A DNA stretch of 5,258 bases, taken from contig JAUVLX010000263.1 of NCBI GenBank assembly GCA_030600525.1, positions 1 to 5,258 on the forward strand, given 5' to 3'. The notes beneath the pieces were generated by a model that did not search any database, was not told the origin of the DNA, and saw only the letters and a list, made by a program, of their open reading frames with translations. This document shows, piece by piece, positions 1-5,258 of this stretch. The position numbers and the translations under genes were made by a program. Each line of letters begins with the position of its first letter. Position 1 is the first letter of the stretch. The stretch is from Desulfobulbus sp. (GTDB taxonomy: Bacteria > Desulfobacterota > Desulfobulbia > Desulfobulbales > Desulfobulbaceae).

Positions 1-60
1 GAAAGTATGACGCACCCCATGTCTCTCGAAGAAATTTTAACCACACAAAAGGCCGCTTGA
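1..60 (+). CDS. possible 3' end of an upstream gene (partial)
   Basis: Reading from base 1, the sequence is open for 19 codons and ends with TGA at 58-60. The visible tail (starts ESMTHPMSLEEIL, ends TTQKAA) has the composition of an ordinary hydrophilic protein C-terminus, which is the only reason to favour this frame. The frame starting at base 3 is also open, to TAA at 90-92, but its translation is very rich in basic residues and less protein-like. The stretch is too short to assign to a family, and a chance open frame cannot be excluded. No terminator hairpin follows directly. Confidence 0.3.
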   Translation, partial: ESMTHPMSLEEILTTQKAA

Positions 61-310
61 AACATCAACGCTGGGGAGAGTTGGGATCGTAAACACAAAA
101 TTGAATGGTATGAGCCCAGTGCATCCTTTTAAAAAACCACAACCTGTTGTTGATTGCCACGGTAGACTGCCAGTTGAGGCCGTTGGTTAACAACGACCGT
201 TTGACATAACAGGAAACACTCCACGCCCTTCCTCAGACAACAACCAAGCTCGTTTACCGAAAAGGCTTTATTTTTCTCCGTCATTTCAGCTACAAAACAG
301 ACGCGCTGAC
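61..310. other. non-coding upstream region, no gene seen
   Basis: All frames here are broken and there is no credible start with a ribosome binding site. Two small dyads can be seen: ACAAC-CT-GTTGT at 139-150 and CGTTG-GTTAA-CAACG at 181-195. Either could be a protein-binding site, but both are short enough to arise by chance. A TTGACA at 201-206 has no -10 partner at the right distance. I see no repeat, tRNA or attachment site. Confidence 0.5.
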
Positions 311-339
311 TTGACTAGCCCCACTTAGCAACCTAACAT
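311..339 (+). promoter_or_regulatory. candidate sigma70 promoter for the hydrolase-muramidase operon
   Basis: TTGACT (311-316) matches five of six bases of the -35 consensus. It is followed after exactly 17 bases by TAACAT (334-339), which matches four of six bases of the -10 consensus. Transcription would start near 346-349, about 20 bases before the structured leader RNA begins, so the whole aptamer would lie in the transcript. A better-looking -10 (TATAAA, 345-350) has no -35 at a suitable distance. The assignment is from pattern and position only. Confidence 0.5.
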
Positions 340-367
340 ATTACTATAAAGTAAATAATAGATTGAG

Positions 368-441
368 AAAGACAAAGCCAAACCTGTCGTGAGGCAGGGG
401 CGGAAAGCCTAGGATCTTTTCAAGAAAGCCGGGTTGTCTTT
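368..441 (+). promoter_or_regulatory. GEMM-I-type (cyclic-di-GMP class I) riboswitch aptamer
   Basis: Class I cyclic-di-GMP riboswitches sense the second messenger in the 5' leader of an mRNA. The segment shows their hallmarks in order: AAACC (380-384) leads into a perfect six-pair stem, CCTGTC/GGCAGG (383-388 with 393-398), closed by a GTGA tetraloop of the GNRA type. Next comes GGCGGAAAGCC (399-409), close to the conserved GACGCAAAGCC, then a small stem TCTT/AAGA (415-418 with 422-425), and finally AGCCGGGTTG (427-436), a signature of the 3' side. An outer helix AAAGACAA/TTGTCTTT (368-375 with 434-441) has eight perfect pairs and closes the domain. The terminator that follows competes with this helix. 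Deviations from consensus lie in the junction next to P1, in the GGCGG segment and in the short third stem, so the ligand could differ from cyclic-di-GMP (for example a cGAMP-type variant). That it is a GEMM-like switch is fairly sure; its ligand is not. Confidence 0.74.
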
Positions 442-464
442 AACAAGGCAATCCGGCTTTTTTT
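426..464 (+). terminator. rho-independent terminator, expression platform of the riboswitch
   Basis: AAGCCGGGTTGTCTT (426-440) pairs over all 15 positions with AAGGCAATCCGGCTT (445-459), with two G-U wobbles and a TAAC loop, and a run of seven T follows (458-464). It lies about 75 bases upstream of the first start codon, so it is not the end of a gene but an attenuator. Its 5' arm contains TTGTCTT, the 3' strand of the outer aptamer helix, and also the conserved AGCCGGG segment. Folding of the ligand-bound aptamer should therefore block the terminator and let transcription continue, an ON switch. The hairpin itself is directly visible; the switching logic is inferred from the overlap. Confidence 0.9.
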
Positions 465-526
465 ATTGCTGAGCAAACTTCGACAAAAGCGACATATGGG
501 CAACTCACCATCAATACCAATACATT

Positions 527-532
527 AGGGAG
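527..532 (+). promoter_or_regulatory. ribosome binding site of the DUF2235 hydrolase gene
   Basis: AGGGAG ends seven bases before the ATG at 540, a good Shine-Dalgarno sequence at ideal spacing. It lies well beyond the terminator, so the riboswitch would act on transcription and not by hiding this site. Confidence 0.75.
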
Positions 533-539
533 ATAAATA

Positions 540-1376
540 ATGGCACTCTATGCATTTGATGGTACGTGGAATGAAGACGAAAAAGGCGAAGGGAAAGATA
601 CAAATGTCATTAAATTTTACAATGCCTTCCAAGGACCTAAATTTTACCTTGAAGGCGTGGGTACTCGCCTAGGTTTTATCGGCAAGATTCTTGGCGGGGT
701 GATCGGCGCAGGCGGATGGTTTCGTATTAAAGAAGCCATGGACGAGCTGGAAAAAAACGTCACCAAAGGAGATAAAATTGTCGACATCATTGGATTTAGC
801 CGTGGTGCTGCTTTAGCACTGCATTTTGCAAACGAAGCTGCAAAAGAAATACCGGGTGCTCAAATCCGTTTTCTGGGCCTATGGGATGTGGTTGCGTCTT
901 TTGGGCTTCCAGGAAATGATATAAATATCGGCTGGGATCTCAGCCTACCTGGAAGCGTAGAACACTGCTACCACGCCATGGCATTGGATGAACGAAGAGG
1001 TAACTTTAAGCCAACCAGAGTTACACCCTCAAAAAAGGGAGATTCAACTGCTGGACGACTCGAAGAGGTTTGGTTTCGAGGTGTACACTCAGATGTCGGG
1101 GGAGGGATGAGTATTGGCCTTTCAACTATTGGCCTATGCTGGATGATGCATAGAGCAATTGCCTGTGGACTACCGATAGCGACTGGTGAACTCGAACAAT
1201 TTAAACAAATGCGGGATACTCAGGCCTCAATCTCGAAAAATCTTGATCCCATACCTGACCCTATGCGCAAGATCGAGACGACCGATAAAGTTCACGAATC
1301 AGTTCAACCTCGAGGGAACGAAGGTGGCATAGAGCATAACGATCCGCCAACCGGTCTGACAGTTGTGAGCGATTAA
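540..1376 (+). CDS. DUF2235 alpha/beta hydrolase, Tle1-like putative phospholipase effector
   Basis: This 278-residue protein belongs to the DUF2235 family of serine hydrolases, which includes Tle1-type phospholipases delivered by type VI secretion. The N-terminal FDGTWN motif (6-11) and the following DTNV (20-23) are typical. YLEGVGT lies at 36-42. The nucleophile elbow is GFSRG (85-89) with Ser87. LWDVV (114-118) supplies the probable catalytic Asp116, and GVHSDVGGG (181-189) supplies His183, so a complete Ser-Asp-His triad is present. A Gly-rich hydrophobic stretch (45-60) may touch lipid. There is no signal peptide and no long transmembrane helix, so export would need a dedicated apparatus. 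It is a short, single-domain version without the large C-terminal membrane-anchoring part of Tle1. It is the first gene after the riboswitch and is followed 109 bases on by a muramidase gene. The reading frame stays open for 39 codons after its TAA, which hints at a shortened C-terminus. Family assignment is firm; substrate and effector role are inferred. Confidence 0.92.
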   Translation: MALYAFDGTWNEDEKGEGKDTNVIKFYNAFQGPKFYLEGVGTRLGFIGKILGGVIGAGGWFRIKEAMDELEKNVTKGDKIVDIIGFSRGAALALHFANEAAKEIPGAQIRFLGLWDVVASFGLPGNDINIGWDLSLPGSVEHCYHAMALDERRGNFKPTRVTPSKKGDSTAGRLEEVWFRGVHSDVGGGMSIGLSTIGLCWMMHRAIACGLPIATGELEQFKQMRDTQASISKNLDPIPDPMRKIETTDKVHESVQPRGNEGGIEHNDPPTGLTVVSD

Positions 1377-1473
1377 TTCTTACAAAAATTAAGCTCCATC
1401 CCGGAAGACGATGTGAAGAGTACGTTTTTCCCAGCCCATATTTTTGAACCTGTTCCCTGCCCCTCTTCTTTAT

Positions 1474-1477
1474 GGAG
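1474..1477 (+). promoter_or_regulatory. ribosome binding site that decides the muramidase start
   Basis: GGAG at 1474-1477 stands eight bases before the ATG at 1486 but only two bases before the in-frame ATG at 1480. The spacing favours 1486. The TTG at 1444, which would give the longest frame, has no Shine-Dalgarno sequence. Confidence 0.65.
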
Positions 1478-1485
1478 AAATGATT

Positions 1486-2259
1486 ATGAAATTTAAAAGC
1501 AAGGGTCAACCGTTAGACGATGATGGAATGGATAAAGTATGTAACACATTGGGTGTTTCTGAATCTGAAATATGGGCAATACTGACGGTAGAGACTCGCG
1601 GGTTCGGTTTTTTCCGCGACCGAAGCCCGCAAATACTCTTCGAACGGCATATTTTTCACAGACAGACAAACGGGCTTTACGATGAAGGGAATGCAGATAT
1701 CAGCCATAAAAATCCTGGTGGCTACAGAGGGGGATCACGGGAATACGCCCGTTTAAAAAGAGCAATTAAACTGGACCAGGACGCGGCACTAAAAAGTGCC
1801 TCCTGGGGTATAGGCCAAGTCATGGGCGTCAATCATGATGTTGCGGGATTCCCTACTGTCAAAGCCTTGGTGCAAGGGATGGTCAAAAATGAAAATGAGC
1901 AACTCTTGGCTATGGCCCATTTCATTAAAGGAAACAACCTTGCAGGGGTACTACAGCGCAACAATTGGGTATCTTTTGCACGCGGCTATAACGGGCGAGA
2001 CTTTAAGAAAAATGAATATGACACGAGATTGGCCGCTGCCCATGCAAAATACAAGATTATACTCCCGGATCTGTCCCTTCGTTCAGGCCAGGCAGCACTG
2101 CAATATCTTGGTTTTAACCCAGGACCGATTGACGGCTTACGAGGCCGCCGAACACGTTCTGCGATCATACAGTTTCAGGAACAATCAGACTTAACCGAAA
2201 CAGGTGAACTGGACCAAAATACTGAAGACAAACTGACAGAAAGCGCTTTTATGGATTAG
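1486..2259 (+). CDS. DUF3380-family N-acetylmuramidase with C-terminal peptidoglycan-binding domain
   Basis: From the ATG at 1486 the protein has 257 residues and begins MKFKSKGQPL, as members of this family usually do. Residues about 12-190 form the muramidase domain (Pfam Muramidase, formerly DUF3380), which cleaves the glycan backbone of peptidoglycan and is known from phage endolysins. Visible signatures are VETRGFGF (35-42), ILFERHIFHR (50-59), NPGGYRGG (76-83), SASWGIGQVMG (104-114) and FARGYNG (164-170). Glutamates 36 and 53 are candidate catalytic acids. Residues about 197-250 form a peptidoglycan-binding domain of the PF01471 type, with YLGFNPGPIDGLRG (207-220) and RTRSAIIQFQ (222-231). 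There is no signal peptide or holin gene, so release needs lysis or a secretion machine. Starts at 1480 or TTG 1444 would add two or 14 residues without family support. It is the second gene of the riboswitch-controlled operon, and pairing with a lipase suggests joint attack on the cell envelope. Confidence 0.92.
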   Translation: MKFKSKGQPLDDDGMDKVCNTLGVSESEIWAILTVETRGFGFFRDRSPQILFERHIFHRQTNGLYDEGNADISHKNPGGYRGGSREYARLKRAIKLDQDAALKSASWGIGQVMGVNHDVAGFPTVKALVQGMVKNENEQLLAMAHFIKGNNLAGVLQRNNWVSFARGYNGRDFKKNEYDTRLAAAHAKYKIILPDLSLRSGQAALQYLGFNPGPIDGLRGRRTRSAIIQFQEQSDLTETGELDQNTEDKLTESAFMD

Positions 2260-2456
2260 TTTTTTCAGAACCTCCGAAAATAAGACCAGCGGCAAGACAC
2301 TGCCCCCAACGAGGCCCCTCCATAAATGGTATTTAGGCTTGGTAGCGGCGTTATGCTTAAAACTTTACCCTTAGATCCTGCGCTTACATGCTCTCGAACT
2401 AAAATCCTCATTTCTGTATAGACACCAGCCAAAAAAATAACCAAAAACTTGCCACC
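2260..2456. other. convergent intergenic region, no clear terminator
   Basis: This gap separates the 3' ends of the two operons. A run of six T follows the muramidase stop codon directly, and AAAGCGCTTT just before it is a perfect palindrome, but it has no loop and does not make a good terminator. On the other strand, the A-rich stretch at 2431-2447 gives T runs after the GTPase stop, again without a stable GC-rich stem. No gene with a ribosome binding site is present. Confidence 0.5.
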
Positions 2457-3884
2457 TCATTTCCGGCTTTCTTCAGCAATCTGCCGCATCTGCTGGAGCA
2501 GCAAATCACGCATTTTCCGTGCAGCTTCGGAGGCTGACCAGCCATTACCTGCACTGGCAACACGAAAAAAATGCTCACCAATCCTCCGCTCATCTTTATT
2601 CCAGTAGGCGGTAACGCCTTCTTTCCCGGTATCTGCAGCAACCTCTTGCTGGCCTGCATCATAGTCGCGCCTGCCATGGGACCAGTTGATAATATGTCCA
2701 TAGAACAACAGGCTTCTATCCAAAAGGATATAGAGTAACTGGCTATTAGTGACAGGACCTATACGCAGTTGCTCGCCTCCAATATGCATACCAAGCAATT
2801 TTATTCCAGAAAGCCATTTTTTTCCCTTAAATGCTGTCCCTACTGCCCCAAACAACCCTCCCAAGGTAGAAAAAATACCGAACGAGATACCGGCTGCAGC
2901 CAGATCCAAACCTGCGCCCAAGGCAGCCCCGCTCATTGCCCCTGCAAGGATAATCTGCTTGTCGGTTAAGCCGAGAAACTCCCAGGTGGTTTTGCTGAAG
3001 AGATCTTTTTCCAAGATTGAATGCTCTGGCAAGTCAATATTAAAGATATTATGCTTGAACAAGCTCCGGATAGCCTTATGGGCTCGGTGCTCTTTATGGG
3101 TAACCAGCACCTGATATTCCTGCCACATTTGCCGACATACAACCTGCTGATTTTCCTTTTCACAGGGAACGGTTTTATGATACGCCAATGCTTCGCCGAT
3201 AAAACCAAGCAGGATATCGACACTCTGTTCGCTCCGTGCCTTCCAGTCAGTTTTAAACGCCTCGACCACCCCACGCAGGGCAGGTTCCCACTGCTGATCA
3301 ATTGCCTTCAGACTTTCCAACAGCTCAATCCGCTGAATGTAGGTGGCTCTGCTGGAATTAAAGACACGGATGGCATTAAAGTGTTTACGAAACTCTGATT
3401 GCCACTGGCTGAGGTAGGCTGTATCGTCCTCCTTACTGTTTATAACCGCCATCCTCGGAGCCCCACTGAGGCGAAGGATTTCCATTTCAGCACGATCCAT
3501 ATTACGCACCGGGCGGGAGCCATCAACCACGAAAATAACTCCTGCTCCGTCGGCAACAGGTCCTAGCAATTCACAATCATCTCGGAATGCAGGATCATCG
3601 GCATGAGCCTCGATAAAGGAGGCTATCATCTGTTCATCCGTTCCCTGGTAGCCCTGCATCCACTGCAGCGTTTTGCGAGGGTTTTGAAACCCTGGCGTAT
3701 CGACAAAACGGATGATCTCACGTCCATCCACCATTACAGGAAAATACTGACAAGTAACGGTTTCCCCTGGAATGGGGCTGACACGCACCGAATCATCTTC
3801 TGCCAGGGTGGAAAGCACTGACGACTTGCCTTCATTAGGGTGCCCGATGATGGCAAATTCAGGAATATGGTTTAGTTTTTTCAT
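2457..3884 (-). CDS. DUF3482-family GTPase with hydrophobic C-terminal segment
   Basis: This 475-residue protein has an N-terminal TRAFAC-type GTPase domain (about 8-195). The P-loop is GHPNEGKSS (14-22), with Lys20 and Ser21. PGETVT (39-44) supplies the switch I threonine, and DTPG (62-65) is G3. G4 is degenerate, SKED or NSKED at 149-153 in place of NKxD, and SSRA (177-180) is a plausible G5. The C-terminal half fits DUF3482. It has a Gly/Ala-rich hydrophobic stretch (about 311-352) able to form a membrane hairpin or amphipathic insertion, then a soluble tail rich in charged residues that ends in a helix (452-475). The start codon overlaps the stop of the upstream DUF2868 gene as ATGA, and no Shine-Dalgarno sequence precedes it, which points to translational coupling and a shared complex at the inner membrane. 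The cellular role of the family is not established. Family assignment is good, and GTP binding is predicted from motifs. Confidence 0.9.
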   Translation of the reverse strand: MKKLNHIPEFAIIGHPNEGKSSVLSTLAEDDSVRVSPIPGETVTCQYFPVMVDGREIIRFVDTPGFQNPRKTLQWMQGYQGTDEQMIASFIEAHADDPAFRDDCELLGPVADGAGVIFVVDGSRPVRNMDRAEMEILRLSGAPRMAVINSKEDDTAYLSQWQSEFRKHFNAIRVFNSSRATYIQRIELLESLKAIDQQWEPALRGVVEAFKTDWKARSEQSVDILLGFIGEALAYHKTVPCEKENQQVVCRQMWQEYQVLVTHKEHRAHKAIRSLFKHNIFNIDLPEHSILEKDLFSKTTWEFLGLTDKQIILAGAMSGAALGAGLDLAAAGISFGIFSTLGGLFGAVGTAFKGKKWLSGIKLLGMHIGGEQLRIGPVTNSQLLYILLDRSLLFYGHIINWSHGRRDYDAGQQEVAADTGKEGVTAYWNKDERRIGEHFFRVASAGNGWSASEAARKMRDLLLQQMRQIAEESRK

Positions 3885-5258
3885 CGTATCAATGATATGA
3901 CTGCTAGAGCAGGATCAGCAAGTGGTCTTATTTTCATCGCCCAGATGGCGAGCTGTTCTTTATTGGCAGGGGTAAGTACTTCATCGGCCTCAGGCTTACC
4001 AATCAGGCCAATCACGATCTCCGTTTCTGCGCCTACTGCCTGTCGAATATCGCGAATCATAGATAATATTTCCTCTATAGGCGGTTGCCATGCTTCCTGC
4101 AACAAGGTGATACCAGCAACCTCCTTTGCCTTTGCTTTCTCTGCAAGTACACCAAGAAGTTGTTCATCACTGCAATCCAGATCATCAAACCGCATGACGT
4201 CCACGGCTTTTTTGGCTCCATCCCCGGCAAGAAGCGATGTCAGCCGGGCAAGAGGTAAAATACCATGCAGTTCATCGGGAATCAGCAGCCAGGTGACTTC
4301 CTTCCTGGCACCATCTACCGGCAGACCCTCTTTCTCCTCTTCACGCTCTTGGACACCTAACGGTTCTCTTGTCTTTCTGGTACGATTCTTATCTCCTGCG
4401 GTTTCCACTGTCGGGGTTACCATTCGTCGTACCAGACGACGTAGCTCTGGTTCTTCTGTGGATGGAACCCTCTGCAGGAGACGATTCCTGGAAAATATCC
4501 CAAAAATCATCATAGCAACACGAGGAAGCAGACCATAAAACAAGACAGAACAACACAAAAAGGGCCACCAGGAAACAAGATCTACGGTCGCCAGACTGTA
4601 CATACCGTCTTTGAGCACTATCCGGCTCCCTTCAATTGCTTCAAGAGTAGGATAGGCGAGATGTTCGGGTAACACCCAACTCCAAGGCAATGCAACCCAG
4701 CGAACCGCCTCAGCAATAAATATTTCCTGCACTTGCAACGTTGATTGCCAGCCAAAGGCAGTGTCAGCAACAAAAACCTTGCCCAGAGTTGCTCCGATGA
4801 CACCGCAATTAAAGCCTATCCCTGCAAGCTGCAACAGTAAAAAAACTGACCAGAGAAAAAATGGGGCCAAAGATGCCTGCTCCTTGATCTGGTTACGAAA
4901 TAGATTTAGAGCTCGCTGCTTGGTACCAGAGCGTTTTCGGTAAACCAATTGCTGCAGTTTACCCATCAACAAAAAACTCAACCTGCCCAGCAGTATCCCC
5001 AATAACGAGGCTGGTAACTGACGTTTCCTGAGTTTTCTCCAGCACAGGGTTAACAGTTGTCCAGTGAACAGTAATAGCTGCAACAGGACAAAGACCGCAA
5101 AATATCCGGTTACATTGACCGGAGCCTGCCCTGAATAAACTAAAAAAGGGATGGTCATACTGATACCACTGAGCATACCGATGCCTAAAGCGATCCCCTT
5201 GGCTCCAAAAAATACATCCTGCCAGATTTTACCGGGTAAAATCTGCTCATCGCCGTCT
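3881..5258 (-). CDS. DUF2868 polytopic membrane protein (5' end outside the window)
   Basis: The frame is open through the right edge of the window: 27 sense codons precede the Met codon at 5174-5176 and read as a natural continuation (hydrophobic FFGAKGIALGIG runs into that Met). The Met at 5176 is therefore internal and the gene is partial, with 458 residues visible. Counting from that Met, membrane segments lie at about -8 to 14, 22-45, 105-130 and 202-228. The motif FGWQSTL (141-147) in the loop between the third and fourth segments, and NVTGY (21-25) at the second, are typical of DUF2868. After the fourth segment comes a charged linker (about 231-290), then a soluble domain (about 293-431) with WLLIPDE at 296-302 and a tail ending in LADPALAVISLIR. 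The gene overlaps the next one by four bases (ATGA). DUF2868 proteins are commonly found beside a DUF3482 GTPase. Their function is unknown; a membrane anchor or effector of the GTPase is an inference. Confidence 0.88.
   Translation of the reverse strand, partial: DGDEQILPGKIWQDVFFGAKGIALGIGMLSGISMTIPFLVYSGQAPVNVTGYFAVFVLLQLLLFTGQLLTLCWRKLRKRQLPASLLGILLGRLSFLLMGKLQQLVYRKRSGTKQRALNLFRNQIKEQASLAPFFLWSVFLLLQLAGIGFNCGVIGATLGKVFVADTAFGWQSTLQVQEIFIAEAVRWVALPWSWVLPEHLAYPTLEAIEGSRIVLKDGMYSLATVDLVSWWPFLCCSVLFYGLLPRVAMMIFGIFSRNRLLQRVPSTEEPELRRLVRRMVTPTVETAGDKNRTRKTREPLGVQEREEEKEGLPVDGARKEVTWLLIPDELHGILPLARLTSLLAGDGAKKAVDVMRFDDLDCSDEQLLGVLAEKAKAKEVAGITLLQEAWQPPIEEILSMIRDIRQAVGAETEIVIGLIGKPEADEVLTPANKEQLAIWAMKIRPLADPALAVISLIR

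Noticed and set aside
3..92. Alternative upstream gene end in the frame starting at base 3
   Set aside because: The translation is unusually rich in Arg, Lys and His; the frame ending at base 60 looks more protein-like, though neither is certain.
201..206. TTGACA as a -35 element
   Set aside because: The bases 17 positions downstream (around 224-229) are GC-rich and do not resemble a -10 box.
1444..1485. Longer muramidase starting at TTG 1444
   Set aside because: There is no ribosome binding site before it, the added residues do not resemble the family, and GGAG at 1474 is well placed for ATG 1486.
2326..2421. 31-codon open frame on the + strand in the convergent gap
   Set aside because: It has no ribosome binding site, an in-frame stop directly before the ATG, and no recognisable features.
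2408..2701. 97-codon - strand open frame at the end of the GTPase gene
   Set aside because: It overlaps the well-supported GTPase frame almost entirely and has no start signal or family resemblance.
3897..4538. 213-codon + strand open frame opposite the DUF2868 gene
   Set aside because: Its translation is dominated by Ser, Arg and Pro and has no domain, as expected for an antisense shadow of a real gene whose own translation has membrane segments and family motifs.
5174..5176. Met codon as the start of the DUF2868 gene
   Set aside because: The frame is open to the window edge upstream of it and encodes a natural continuation of the first membrane segment, so the true start lies outside.

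Overview
The window reads as a piece of a Gram-negative bacterial chromosome of moderate GC. It holds two short operons that converge on each other. The genes look native, with no transposase, integrase, tRNA or CRISPR array. The GEMM-I-type riboswitch with a rho-independent terminator, and the DUF3482/DUF2868 gene pair, fit a proteobacterium or a member of the Desulfobacterota (old Deltaproteobacteria, perhaps Desulfobulbales-like). That placement is an inference from family knowledge, not a database result.

Left part, + strand. Bases 1-60 may carry the last codons of an upstream gene. A non-coding leader of roughly 480 bases follows. It contains a candidate sigma70 promoter (311-339), a structured RNA that resembles a class I cyclic-di-GMP (GEMM-I) aptamer (368-441), and a strong terminator (426-464) whose 5' arm overlaps the 3' closing strand of the aptamer. 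This is the classic layout of a transcriptional ON switch. The first gene behind it (540-1376) encodes a DUF2235 alpha/beta hydrolase, the family of Tle1-type phospholipase effectors. The second (1486-2259) encodes a DUF3380-type N-acetylmuramidase with a C-terminal peptidoglycan-binding domain. Neither protein has a signal peptide. The most interesting reading of the window is a second-messenger-controlled pair of envelope-attacking enzymes, one for membrane lipid and one for peptidoglycan, possibly cargo of a contractile secretion system. No immunity gene is visible.

Right part, - strand. A DUF2868 polytopic membrane protein (3881-5258, running off the right edge) overlaps by four bases (ATGA) with a DUF3482-family GTPase (2457-3884). 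They almost certainly form a translationally coupled pair, a membrane protein with a partner GTPase, whose cellular role is not established. The two operons end tail to tail across about 200 bases (2260-2456) in which I see no convincing terminator.

Nothing shows that the two operons work together. The right-hand pair is a known but uncharacterised combination, while the left-hand operon and its leader are the part worth following up.
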